A DNA stretch of 53,101 nt from Oscillospiraceae bacterium. Lineage in GTDB: Bacteria > Bacillota > Clostridia > Oscillospirales > Acutalibacteraceae. Made by a program: the position numbers and the translations under genes. The stretch covers positions 1 through 53,101 of the forward strand of contig JAISGQ010000015.1 in NCBI GenBank assembly GCA_031262985.1, read 5' to 3'. The first letter of the stretch is position 1; the number at the start of each line of letters is the position of its first letter. The notes beneath the pieces were generated by a model. That model saw only the letters and a program-made list of their open reading frames with translations. It was not told where the DNA came from and did no database searches. Below are positions 7,760-16,262 of the stretch, piece by piece.

Positions 7760-9160
7760 ATGAGTTTAGAAAGCAAATTGCAGCAGATTGCAGATTGCCG
7801 CAACGAGGTTTACAGCTCATCGGCTTATGCGCGTTTGAAGAATCTCTTCGATGAAGGCTCTATGGTGGAGCTTGACCCGCTTGTAGTTTCGGAAAACGGA
7901 CCTGCCGAGGTTGTCACCGCTTATGGCACAATTGACGGTATGCAGGTTTACGCGTTCGCACAGAATGAGGATATTTACTCCGGCGCGTTTTCGAGAGGGC
8001 AGTCGCTGAAAATTAAGAAGGTATATGATTTCGCCGTAAAGACAGGCGTTCCTGTAGTCGGAGTGTACAGCTCGAGCGGTGCGCGTCTGCGCCAGCAGGG
8101 CGAGATTCTCGCCGCCTACGGGGATATGCTCAGATGGACAAACGACCTCTCGGGCGTTGTTCCTCAGATTTCGGTTATTTTGGGAGCTTGTATAGGTACT
8201 TCCGCTCTCATCGCCTCAAGCGCGGATATAATTATCGTTTCGGAAAATGCCGATTTCGGCATTGATACCGCAGGCAACAATCAGAACGCCTACATATCGG
8301 CGCAGCTGGGCAACATCCACCTCGTCACCGAAACAGACGATGAGGCTATAGCTCAGGCGCGGAAGATAATATCACTCCTGCCGCAGAACAACCTCTCGGC
8401 GGCTGACAGTAGGGAGTATGACGAGGCGGAGAACATCGGCGGCACACTTACAAACTGCGCCGGACTTATCGGAACAAACTCCCGCGTCCTCTCCTACATC
8501 ATGTCGGTAGTTGCCGATAACGGAAGCTTTATCGAGCTTTCCCCCACCTTCGGGAGAAGCGCGCTCGTCGGACTGGGCACAATGAGCGGCGAGACTACGG
8601 GCTTTGTCGGAACACGCTCACGCTACGCGGACGGCAAAATCGACAGTCAGGGAGCGGCTAAAATCGCCCGCTTCGTGCGTTTCTGCGATGCCTTCTCAAT
8701 TCCTGTAGTGACATTTGTCGATACAATGGGCTTTACTACGATAAGAGGAGCGGCGATGACAGCCAACGCCTACGCGGAGGCGACTACAGTGAAAATCTCT
8801 GTGATAGTCGGCGCGGCATACGGTCCTGCGTTCATAGCAATGGCGGGCAGAGGAGCTAACGCTGATATGGCGATAGCGTGGCCTACTGCTGTTATTGCTC
8901 CGCTTGCGCCTGAGACAGTCACCACAATCATGTACAACGACGTCATCGCGCAGTCGGGCAATCCCATTGCTGAGCGAGCGAGGCTTATAGAGGAGTACAA
9001 GGATACTCTTGCCTCCCCGATAAAGGCGGCAGGCGAGGGCTTTATAGAGGATGTAATCAACCCCGCAGACACACGCAAGGCAATTTTGTCCGCACTTGAT
9101 ATGCTTTCCGGCAAGAGGGTTTCAGGCCTTCCGAAGAAGCATTCCAATATTCAGTTTTAA
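7760..9160 (+). CDS. Biotin-dependent CoA carboxyltransferase subunit (PccB/MmdA/12S-like, divergent)
   Basis: The 466-residue protein starts at ATG 7760, with GGAGG 7-11 nt upstream. It has the crotonase-like double carboxyltransferase fold: GVYSSSGARLRQQGEILAAY in the N-terminal half and TIRGAAMTANAYAEATTVK, YGPAFIAM and ADMAIAWPTAVIAPLAPE in the C-terminal half. Family members (methylmalonyl-CoA decarboxylase alpha, propionyl-CoA carboxylase beta, transcarboxylase 12S) move CO2 between biotin and an acyl-CoA. This one is about 50 residues shorter than usual, and the canonical SGGARIQEG and RKAYGGAYIVM motifs are altered (SSGARLRQQ, GAAYGPAFIAM). The acyl-CoA substrate is therefore uncertain. 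It is followed by a biotin carrier (15-nt gap) and a pyruvate-type carboxyltransferase. Confidence 0.85.
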   Translation: MSLESKLQQIADCRNEVYSSSAYARLKNLFDEGSMVELDPLVVSENGPAEVVTAYGTIDGMQVYAFAQNEDIYSGAFSRGQSLKIKKVYDFAVKTGVPVVGVYSSSGARLRQQGEILAAYGDMLRWTNDLSGVVPQISVILGACIGTSALIASSADIIIVSENADFGIDTAGNNQNAYISAQLGNIHLVTETDDEAIAQARKIISLLPQNNLSAADSREYDEAENIGGTLTNCAGLIGTNSRVLSYIMSVVADNGSFIELSPTFGRSALVGLGTMSGETTGFVGTRSRYADGKIDSQGAAKIARFVRFCDAFSIPVVTFVDTMGFTTIRGAAMTANAYAEATTVKISVIVGAAYGPAFIAMAGRGANADMAIAWPTAVIAPLAPETVTTIMYNDVIAQSGNPIAERARLIEEYKDTLASPIKAAGEGFIEDVINPADTRKAILSALDMLSGKRVSGLPKKHSNIQF

Positions 9161-9175
9161 TTGGAGGGAATAAAC

Positions 9176-9574
9176 ATGAAAAACCTTAAAATAACCGTCA
9201 ACGGTGTTTCCTATGATGTTCAGGTGGAGGAGGTAGGCGGCACAGCCGCTCCTGCCATGTCCGCTCCCGCGGCAGCTCCCGCACAGGCGGCGGCTTCTGC
9301 TCCCGCGGCAGTTCCCGCACCGGCAGCAGCACCTGCTCCTGCGGCAAGCGGAGCAATCGGAGACGAGAAGGTTCTCGCTCCCATGCCGGGAACAATACTC
9401 AGCGTAAACGTAAAGCCGGGCGACAAGGTAAAGTCAGGCACAGTGCTTGTGATACTTGAAGCTATGAAGATGGAAAACGAGATTATGGCGTCGAGCGACG
9501 GCACAGTCGTTTCCGTAAACGTAAATAAGGGCGAAGCAGTAGAGTCGGGAACACTGCTTGTTTCAATGTCCTGA
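9176..9574 (+). CDS. Biotin carboxyl carrier protein (1.3S/MmdC-like)
   Basis: The 132-residue protein starts at ATG 9176, with GGAGGG 8-13 nt upstream. A short N-terminal segment (LKITVNGVSYDVQVEEV) is followed by an Ala/Pro-rich hinge (about 23-58) and a biotinyl domain with EAMKMEN, where K98 carries biotin. The mobile hinge swings biotin between the two carboxyltransferase active sites encoded on either side. This size and arrangement match decarboxylase gamma subunits and the transcarboxylase 1.3S subunit. They differ from acetyl-CoA carboxylase AccB, which usually travels with a biotin carboxylase. Confidence 0.93.
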   Translation: MKNLKITVNGVSYDVQVEEVGGTAAPAMSAPAAAPAQAAASAPAAVPAPAAAPAPAASGAIGDEKVLAPMPGTILSVNVKPGDKVKSGTVLVILEAMKMENEIMASSDGTVVSVNVNKGEAVESGTLLVSMS

Positions 9575-9592
9575 TAAGAAGGAGGTGCTTTT

Positions 9593-10990
9593 GTGGCACA
9601 AATTAAAATTACCGAAACCGTACTCCGCGACGCTCATCAGTCGCTCATAGCGACCAGAATGACCACGGAGGATATGCTCCCAATGCTTGAAAACCTCGAT
9701 AAGGTGGGCTTCCACTCACTCGAGTGCTGGGGAGGAGCAACATTCGACTCCTGCCTGCGTTTTCTCAATGAAGACCCGTGGGAGAGACTTCGCATAATAA
9801 GAAAAATGTGTCCTAACACAAAGCTCCAGATGCTTTTCAGAGGGCAGAATATGCTCGGCTACCGCCACTACGCGGACGATGTTGTCGAGTATTTCGTAAA
9901 GAAGTCGATTGACAACGGAATCGACATCATGCGTATTTTCGACGCACTTAACGACATCCGCAACCTGACTACATCTATAGACGCGGCTAAGAAGTACGGC
10001 GGACACGTGCAGGCGGCAATCTCCTACACCACAGGTCCTGTGTTCGACATTGAGTACTACAAGAGCTACGCAAAGTCGCTTGAGAACGCGGGTGCGGACT
10101 CAATCTGCGTGAAGGATATGGCGGGCTTGCTCAATCCCTACGGAACTTACGACCTTGTCAAGGCACTCAAGTCAACGGTGAAAATCCCCATCCAGCTTCA
10201 CACTCACTACACCTCAGGTCTTGCCTCCATGGCAATCATGAAGGGAATCGAGGCTGGTGCGGATATAATCGACACGGCTATGTCGCCTCTCGCTCTGGGT
10301 ACTTCCCACGCCGCTACGGAGTCTATGGTAGCCGCGCTCAGAGGCACGGAGTACGACACGGGGCTTGATTTAAACATACTCACAGAAATACGCGACTACG
10401 TGGAGGTGCTGAGAACTAAGTACCTCGAGAGCGGTCTGCTCAACCCGAAGATGCTTGAGGTTGACTCAAATACACTGCTCTATCAAGTGCCGGGAGGTAT
10501 GCTCTCGAATCTCGTCTCCCAGCTTAAGGACGCGGGAAAGCTCGACCAGCTGACCGACGTTCTCAACGAAGTTCCCCGAGTGAGGGAGGATTCGGGCTAC
10601 CCGCCTCTTGTTACTCCTACCTCGCAGATAGTGGGAACGCAGGCTGTTCTCAACATAATCGCGGGCGAGAGATACAAGATGTGCTCGAATGAGTTCAAGG
10701 GAGTTGTCAAGGGTACATACGGACGCACTCCCATGCCTATCTCTGACGAGTTCAGGAAGAAGATTATCGGGGAGGAGCAGGCTATAACCTGCCGCCCTGC
10801 CGATATGCTCGAGCCGGAGCTTGATAAGCTTCGCGCGGAGGTTGCGGAGTTCTACGAGCAGGAGGAGGATGTCCTCTCCTACGCTCAGTTCGGTGCTGTG
10901 GCGGTCAAGTTCTTCGAGAAGAGGAGAAACAAGAAGTACGGTATCGACGGCGGCAATCTCGATATAGAGAACAAGGTTCACCCTGTTTAA
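9593..10990 (+). CDS. Pyruvate/oxaloacetate carboxyltransferase (5S, OadA/PycB N-terminal type)
   Basis: The 465-residue protein starts at GTG 9593 behind AAGGAGGTG. It is an HMG-CoA-lyase-like TIM barrel carrying the family metal and substrate motifs: LRDAHQSLIATRM near the start, WGGATFDSCLRFL, RGQNMLGYRHYADD, KDMAGLLNPY (the probable carbamylated lysine), and HTHYTSGLASMA (metal histidines). A conserved C-terminal PYC_OADA domain follows (to about 450). It interconverts pyruvate plus carboxybiotin with oxaloacetate. It lacks a fused biotinyl domain, consistent with the separate carrier upstream. No OadB-type sodium-pump subunit follows; a terminator does. Confidence 0.92.
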   Translation: MAQIKITETVLRDAHQSLIATRMTTEDMLPMLENLDKVGFHSLECWGGATFDSCLRFLNEDPWERLRIIRKMCPNTKLQMLFRGQNMLGYRHYADDVVEYFVKKSIDNGIDIMRIFDALNDIRNLTTSIDAAKKYGGHVQAAISYTTGPVFDIEYYKSYAKSLENAGADSICVKDMAGLLNPYGTYDLVKALKSTVKIPIQLHTHYTSGLASMAIMKGIEAGADIIDTAMSPLALGTSHAATESMVAALRGTEYDTGLDLNILTEIRDYVEVLRTKYLESGLLNPKMLEVDSNTLLYQVPGGMLSNLVSQLKDAGKLDQLTDVLNEVPRVREDSGYPPLVTPTSQIVGTQAVLNIIAGERYKMCSNEFKGVVKGTYGRTPMPISDEFRKKIIGEEQAITCRPADMLEPELDKLRAEVAEFYEQEEDVLSYAQFGAVAVKFFEKRRNKKYGIDGGNLDIENKVHPV

Positions 10991-11005
10991 GGAATAGTTA
11001 GAATA

Positions 11006-11058
11006 ATGCCGGTTGTCCGAACTCCTGACGGAATGAGGACAGCCGGCATGAGTTTTTT
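11006..11058 (+). terminator. Terminator of the carboxyl-transfer operon
   Basis: A 13-bp stem, ATGCCGGTTGTCC (11006-11018) with GGACAGCCGGCAT (11037-11049), has one G-U pair and is followed by a T tract (GAGTTTTTTAT). Confidence 0.88.
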
Positions 11059-11076
11059 ATCTTACTGCTAACCAAC

Positions 11077-11413
11077 AATCTGTTGCCAAAGAGTTAAAGT
11101 TTAGGTCAAGCCTTTCTCAAAGGCTTGCAGGTTCTTAGGACGGCGTCCTAAGTCGCCATCCGCAGATGGCGAAATTCTTTTATCGTCAGAAAAACGCAGG
11201 AGGGGTAGGAGAAAATGTCCCTAAGGACATTTTCTCCGTAGGGAACCCCCGTCAGATGAACCGAGGGGTTATCGCATATTGTGGAGGCTACTGAGAGCAG
11301 AGTGAGCAAAACACAGCGAGGAGAGGAAATCCTCGTTGGAGGTTTCATCTACATCTTCCCTTTTCGACACATAAGGCTTTCTTAGCTCCCCCCTTCCGAC
11401 CTGCTTCTGCAAA
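11077..11413 (+). repeat. Hairpin-chain repeat family R1, copy 2
   Basis: This copy aligns with copy 1 from AATCTGTTGCCAA through the GTAGGGAACC region, and its right end (CCGACCTGCTTCT) resembles the end of copy 1. Hairpins are CAAGCCTTT/AAAGGCTTG (11107-11127), TTAGGACG/CGTCCTAA (11135-11151), TCGCCATC/GATGGCGA (11153-11172), and GGAGAAAATGTCC/GGACATTTTCTCC (11208-11237). About 110 nt near 11260-11385 have no counterpart in copy 1 and contain one more stem (CGAGGA/TCCTCG, about 11318-11336). No inverted repeats like those around copy 1 were found. No gene is seen in 10991-11655. Confidence 0.8.
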
Positions 11414-11511
11414 TATATCACTGCCATCAGTGCGTTTTCGCTCAATTTTAATAAAATCCCCGCAAACGGCTTGCCTGTGCCATTCTGCGAGCTTTACGGA
11501 GTATAAGAAAG

Positions 11512-11541
11512 TTGACAATAGTATGGTATTAATGGTATAAT
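11512..11541 (+). promoter_or_regulatory. Strong sigma-A promoter for the yicC-to-thiN housekeeping run
   Basis: Consensus TTGACA (11512-11517), an 18-nt spacer and consensus TATAAT (11536-11541). The transcript would carry a leader of about 105 nt before yicC. This is the best sigma-A match in the window. Confidence 0.85.
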
Positions 11542-11655
11542 ATTCCGAAATATGTTTTGCATATATTACAGTCTGGGCATTGCCCTCCTCTCGCAGGAGG
11601 ACACACAGCGTACTCTTTCGGCAAATTGAGTATATATGCCCGTTTGGAGGATAAG

Positions 11656-12534
11656 ATGATAAGAAGCATGACAGGCTACGGCAGACATCAGGCAGTGGTT
11701 GACGGACTGGACATAACGGCGGAGATAAAGTCGGTCAATCACCGCTACTTTGAGTTTTCCATAAGAACCTCGCGCGGCTACTCCTTCGCGGAGGATAAAA
11801 TCAAGAGCTACATTCAGTCGAGAGTGTCGCGGGGAAAGATTGATATGTATGTCTCAATCGTCTCCGCAAATGAGCTGGAGAGCGAGGTTACGCTCAATCA
11901 ATCGCTTGCGGCGGGCTACATCTCCGCACTCAAAAGCGCGGCGGAGACCTACAACCTCCGCGACGACATAACAGCCTCCGTGCTGTCAAACTATTCGGAC
12001 ATATTCACCATCCGAAAGGCGGTAAAGGATGAGGACAGAGTGTGTGCGGCGATACTGGAGGTAGTATCACAGGCGGCGGATAAGTTTGTGGAGATGAGGG
12101 AGGCGGAAGGGCAGTCGCTCAAAACCGACGTCATGCAGAGAGCGGATACCATACTGCGCTATGTGGGCGAGGTGGAGAAGCAGTCGCCGAAAACGCAGGA
12201 GGACTACATCAACCGTCTGCGCGAGAGGATTACCGACTTGATAGGCGATGTGAAGGTGGACGAGCAGAGGCTGCTCACCGAAGTCGCCATTTTTGCAGAC
12301 AAAATCGCGGTGGCGGAGGAGACAGTGCGGCTGAGAAGCCACTTCGACCAGCTCAGCTCCATGATTACCTCAGACGCTCCCGTCGGAAGGAAGCTCGACT
12401 TCCTTTTGCAGGAGATGAACAGGGAGACAAACACCATAGGCTCAAAGGCGCAGGACTCCGTGATAGCGCATACTGTAATCGAGATGAAAGCGGAATTAGA
12501 GAAAATAAGGGAACAGATTCAAAACATAGAATAA
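11656..12534 (+). CDS. yicC: YicC family endoribonuclease-like protein
   Basis: The 292-residue protein starts at ATG 11656, with TTGGAGG just upstream. A longer frame begins at 11557, but the conserved family N-terminus (MIRSMTGYGR) begins here. The YicC_N domain (KSVNHRYFEFSIR, SYIQSRVSRGKIDMYV) is followed by the DUF1732 C-terminal domain (ERITDLIGDVKVDEQRL, FLLQEMNRETNTIGSKAQD). YicC in E. coli and YloC in Bacillus are recently recognised RNases of stress and RNA turnover. It is first gene of the run, in the same position as Bacillus yloC. Confidence 0.93.
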   Translation: MIRSMTGYGRHQAVVDGLDITAEIKSVNHRYFEFSIRTSRGYSFAEDKIKSYIQSRVSRGKIDMYVSIVSANELESEVTLNQSLAAGYISALKSAAETYNLRDDITASVLSNYSDIFTIRKAVKDEDRVCAAILEVVSQAADKFVEMREAEGQSLKTDVMQRADTILRYVGEVEKQSPKTQEDYINRLRERITDLIGDVKVDEQRLLTEVAIFADKIAVAEETVRLRSHFDQLSSMITSDAPVGRKLDFLLQEMNRETNTIGSKAQDSVIAHTVIEMKAELEKIREQIQNIE

Positions 12535-12590
12535 AATAAGGGTGTGCCGACAAACAACTTTTTCAGCAACCCCAACAAAGGTGTGTTTAT

Positions 12591-12857
12591 GTGAAGCTTA
12601 TTAACATAGGTTTTGGCAACATGGTTTCGGCAGGACGGCTCATTGCAATAGTCAGCCCCGAGTCCGCGCCTATCAAGAGAATCGTGCAGGACGCGAAGGA
12701 GCAGGGAGGACTTATCGACGCTACCTACGGGCGGCGAACCAGAGCGGTTCTGATAACCGACAGCGACCACGTCATCCTCTCCGCGATTCAGCCCGAAACC
12801 ATAGCTAACAGACTGCTCGACTCAGACGACGAGGAGGAGGGTGAGGACGATGAATAG
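12591..12857 (+). CDS. remA: Extracellular matrix regulatory protein RemA (DUF370)
   Basis: The 88-residue product starts at GTG 12591, the only start consistent with the conserved [12 protein letters not shown] opening. RemA is a small ring-forming DNA-binding protein that in Bacillus activates matrix and osmoprotection genes. The family core is complete ([50 protein letters not shown]). A short acidic tail ([12 protein letters not shown]) is added at the C-terminus. Its last 8 nt overlap the gmk start, so the two are translationally coupled. Confidence 0.93.
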   Translation: MKLINIGFGNMVSAGRLIAIVSPESAPIKRIVQDAKEQGGLIDATYGRRTRAVLITDSDHVILSAIQPETIANRLLDSDDEEEGEDDE

Positions 12858-13473
12858 CGGAATGGTCGTGATACTCTCAGGTCCCTCCGGCGCGGGCAAG
12901 GGTACTATACTGGAGCTTGGAATCGAGCTTCTCAAGAAGGTGGGACTTGATACCGCGCTGTCGGTTTCCACTACCACGCGGACGCAGGCACTGACGGAAA
13001 TTGACGGAATACACTACAATTTCACCACGGCGGAGAAGTTCCGCGAGCTGCTCCGAGCGGGTCACTTCGCGGAGTACAACATATACGGCGCGGACTACTA
13101 TGGAACTCCGAGGTCGAATATCAAAAGCGCGGTGGAGAGCGGACGAATCCTCTTTGTGGAGATTGACCTAAACGGCATGAGGCAGATAAAGTCGCTCTAT
13201 CCCGAGGCGGTTACGATATTTGTCATGCCGCCCTCAATGCACCTCCTGCGCGAGAGGATAATGAGCAGAAAGCGCGATTCGGATACTCCCGAAAAAATAA
13301 AATACAGAATATCTCGTGCGGCGGAGGAGATAAAGTGTGCGGATGAATATGATTATATCATTGTAAACGATACTCTGTCAGACGCGGTGGACGATTTTGT
13401 TTCAATTATCAAGGCGGAGAGCCGAAAATCTATCAGAATAAAAAATATTATAAAAGAGGTTTTGAGTGTATGA
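12850..13473 (+). CDS. gmk: Guanylate kinase
   Basis: The 207-residue protein starts at ATG 12850 with GGAGGGTGAGG upstream. A GTG 9 nt earlier is possible but less well placed. The P-loop GPSGAGKGT is at about 11-19. The GMP-binding and lid segments follow ([31 protein letters not shown]), then the C-terminal [19 protein letters not shown]. It phosphorylates GMP to GDP. The usual TTRxPRxGEVDGxxYxF reads [18 protein letters not shown], a modest divergence. Its stop overlaps the rpoZ start by 4 nt. Confidence 0.95.
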   Translation: MNSGMVVILSGPSGAGKGTILELGIELLKKVGLDTALSVSTTTRTQALTEIDGIHYNFTTAEKFRELLRAGHFAEYNIYGADYYGTPRSNIKSAVESGRILFVEIDLNGMRQIKSLYPEAVTIFVMPPSMHLLRERIMSRKRDSDTPEKIKYRISRAAEEIKCADEYDYIIVNDTLSDAVDDFVSIIKAESRKSIRIKNIIKEVLSV

Positions 13474-13727
13474 GAAAGACTATAGATGATTTGCTTGCTA
13501 TGTGTGACAGCCGTTATGTGCTGGTTGACGCTATTTCGAGAAAGGCACGGAAGATTGCCGATGAGGCGGAGATTAGAGGACTGAGCCTTACGGATAAGCC
13601 CGTAAATATTGTGCTTAACAGCCTCTTTGACGGCAACGCGGAGATAAAAAACAAGGGCGAGGACGAGATGGAGATTGTTTTTGCCGACGGCTTTAATATC
13701 TTTGACAAGGCGGTAATAGAGAAGTAG
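13470..13727 (+). CDS. rpoZ: RNA polymerase omega subunit
   Basis: The 85-residue protein starts with ATG overlapping the gmk stop. The omega pattern is visible: the N-terminal helix (TIDDLLAMCDSRYVLVDAISRKARKI) with the variant RKARKI for the usual KRAR.L, then KPVNIVLNSLFDGNAEI. Omega assists assembly and stability of RNA polymerase. The position between gmk and priA matches the Firmicute gene order. The coaBC gene that normally follows rpoZ is absent. Confidence 0.88.
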   Translation: MRKTIDDLLAMCDSRYVLVDAISRKARKIADEAEIRGLSLTDKPVNIVLNSLFDGNAEIKNKGEDEMEIVFADGFNIFDKAVIEK

Positions 13728-13784
13728 CAGTATGGCAGATGTCATAGGGTGGCACGGCATCCCAAAAGAAAGGCATGGAGTTGT

Positions 13785-16241
13785 ATGAAAACAGCGTGTG
13801 TTGCGGTAGAAAAAACAGCATATCATTTCGACAAGCTGTTTTCATATATAGTGCCTGCCGAGATGGAGGAGACGCTGTACTCAGGGTGCAGAGTTCTCGT
13901 TCCCTTCGGGAACGGAAACCGCCGCAGACTGGGCGTTGTGTTCTCCTTTGACGACAGCAGTGAGCTGCTCAAGCTAAAGCCCATATCGGAGCAGTTAGAC
14001 AAAGAGCCTCCGCTTGGCGGGGAAATGCTCCTTCTGGCAAAATGGATAAAGGAGACCTGCTACTGCACACTATTTGAGAGTGCGAAGCTGCTTCTCCCCA
14101 CGGGCATAAATCTGAGGATGGTCAAATCCTACAGCCTTGTCAATCCCCTGACTATCGAGGGCGTGGAGTGCGAGGCGGGGCTTTCGGATACGGAGAGGTT
14201 TATACTCCGCTGTATCATAAAGTCCGAGGGCACGGCGGAGCATGAGCGGCTTATGCAAATCTCCCCCGCAGAGGACACAGAGGACGCCATAGAGCATCTC
14301 ATTCGCGGCGGCTACATTTCCTCAAGTTCGGAGGCGGTACGCAAGGTGGGCGACGCTACAGTCAAATTTGTCCGCCTGAAAATGAGCGAGGAGCAATTAG
14401 GCGCGGTGCGTCTGACGGAAAAGCAGCAGGATGTGGTAAATCTACTCCTCGATGTGCAGTCGGCTTCGCTCAAGGAGCTGTGCTACTTTTCGGGGGTCAC
14501 CCAAAACGTAGTGGGCAGGCTTGTCAAAAACGGTGTCGCGGAGTACTTCGAGAACGAGGTTTACAGAAACCCCTACGGCAACATAGCGGCGAGTGCCTCC
14601 CCCGAAAAAATCGAGCTGTCGGAGAGCCAGCAGGCGGTATACAAAAATCTCTTGGAGGAGTACAAATCGGGTAAATTCGAGACCTCCCTCCTATTTGGGG
14701 TGACAGGCAGCGGAAAGACCTCGGTTTTCATGCGGCTTATCGACGATGTAGTCGCTGAGGGGAAGAGCGTAATCGTAATGGTTCCCGAAATCGCCCTCAC
14801 TCCGCAGACCTTGGAGAAGTTCCACACACGCTACGGCGATATAGTAGCGGTGTTCCACAGCGCGTTGTCCATAGGACAGCGGCTCGACGAGTGGAAGCGC
14901 GTAAAGAACGGGGACGCGAAAATAGCTATCGGAACGCGTTCCGCCGTGTTCGCTCCTTTTTCCGATTTGGGGCTTATAATTATCGACGAGGAGCAGGAGT
15001 ACACCTACAAATCAGAAAGTTCACCGAGATACCACGCGAGGGACGTAGCGCGGTTCAGATGCGGCTACCACAAGGCACTGCTTGTGCTTTGCTCCGCAAC
15101 GCCGTCGCTCGAATCCTACTACAACGCGAAGGTACTGGGGAAATATAAATTTTTCGAGCTTCCCGACCGCTACGGCAGTGCAATTCTGCCGCAGATAGAT
15201 GTCGTAGATATATCACAGCGGCACTCCTCTGACGGAATAGTCAGCAGGGAGCTGAGAGAGGCGCTTGAGTACAATCTGCAAAACGGCTACCAGTCCATAC
15301 TGCTCCACAATCGGCGGGGCTACAACACATTCGCCTCGTGCAGGGCTTGCAAGAAGGTGCTGATGTGCGAAAATTGCAGTGTCTCCATGACCTACCACAG
15401 CGACAACAACAGGCTCATGTGCCACTACTGCGGACACTCCGCGCCGATGACGGCGGTGTGCCCCTACTGCGGGGAGGAGCAGGTTCGCTACGCGGGCTTG
15501 GGCACTCAGCGCGTCATGCAGGAGCTGGAATCGCTCTTTCCGACCGCATCCATTCTCCGAATGGACGCAGACTCCACCATGACGAAATTCGCGCACGAGG
15601 AGAAACTGGGAGGCTTCGGCAACGGCGACTACGACATAATGGTGGGCACTCAGATGGTCGCAAAGGGGCTTGACTTCGAGCGTGTCACACTGGCGGGAGT
15701 ACTCATGGCGGACTTGGAGCTGTATCAGGACGATTTCAGGAGCTTTGAGCGGGCATTTTCTCTCCTCACACAGGTTGTAGGGAGGTCGGGGAGAGGTCAG
15801 CACAAAGGCAGGGCGATAATTCAGACCATGACGCCGGAGAATCCGGTCATCGCCATGTCGGCAACTCAGGATTATCCGAAATTTTTCGAGAGCGAGATAC
15901 AGGTGAGAAAAGCGATGCTCTATCCTCCCTTTTCGAGCATTTGCCTGATAGGCTTTGTGGGGGAGAGCGAGGAGGACGTGAAACGCTCCGCGTGGAGCTT
16001 TTTCGATAACCTCAAGGCGCATATAAGCTTTGACTACGGAGATATACCCGTCAGAGTACTCGGACCTAGCATGGCGGCTATAGGAAGAGTAAACAGGAAA
16101 TACAGATACAAGCTAATAGTAAAATGCAAAAACAGCAAGCGTTTTAGGCAGTTTATGCAGCTTCTCATGTGCGAATTCGGCAGGGATAAGCGAAACGCGA
16201 AAGTTACAGCATATATAGATATTAATCCGGAAAATGTATAG
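13785..16241 (+). CDS. priA: Primosomal replication restart helicase PriA
   Basis: The 818-residue protein starts at ATG 13785, with GGAG upstream. A GTG at 13749 would add 12 non-conserved residues. The N-terminal 3' DNA-binding domain (AYHFDKLFSYIVPAEME) is followed by a helicase core with Walker A GVTGSGKTSVF. Motif II reads IDEEQEYTYK where the family normally has DEEHE. The zinc-binding cysteines come in pairs (CRACKKVLMCENC, CHYCGHSAPMTAVCPYC), and motifs V and VI read GTQMVAKGLDFERV and QVVGRSGRG. It reloads the replisome at stalled forks. The DEEH to DEEQ change is the one odd feature. The protein length is normal. Confidence 0.95.
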   Translation: MKTACVAVEKTAYHFDKLFSYIVPAEMEETLYSGCRVLVPFGNGNRRRLGVVFSFDDSSELLKLKPISEQLDKEPPLGGEMLLLAKWIKETCYCTLFESAKLLLPTGINLRMVKSYSLVNPLTIEGVECEAGLSDTERFILRCIIKSEGTAEHERLMQISPAEDTEDAIEHLIRGGYISSSSEAVRKVGDATVKFVRLKMSEEQLGAVRLTEKQQDVVNLLLDVQSASLKELCYFSGVTQNVVGRLVKNGVAEYFENEVYRNPYGNIAASASPEKIELSESQQAVYKNLLEEYKSGKFETSLLFGVTGSGKTSVFMRLIDDVVAEGKSVIVMVPEIALTPQTLEKFHTRYGDIVAVFHSALSIGQRLDEWKRVKNGDAKIAIGTRSAVFAPFSDLGLIIIDEEQEYTYKSESSPRYHARDVARFRCGYHKALLVLCSATPSLESYYNAKVLGKYKFFELPDRYGSAILPQIDVVDISQRHSSDGIVSRELREALEYNLQNGYQSILLHNRRGYNTFASCRACKKVLMCENCSVSMTYHSDNNRLMCHYCGHSAPMTAVCPYCGEEQVRYAGLGTQRVMQELESLFPTASILRMDADSTMTKFAHEEKLGGFGNGDYDIMVGTQMVAKGLDFERVTLAGVLMADLELYQDDFRSFERAFSLLTQVVGRSGRGQHKGRAIIQTMTPENPVIAMSATQDYPKFFESEIQVRKAMLYPPFSSICLIGFVGESEEDVKRSAWSFFDNLKAHISFDYGDIPVRVLGPSMAAIGRVNRKYRYKLIVKCKNSKRFRQFMQLLMCEFGRDKRNAKVTAYIDINPENV

Positions 16242-16262
16242 ACGGTAAAGGGTGATATAAAA

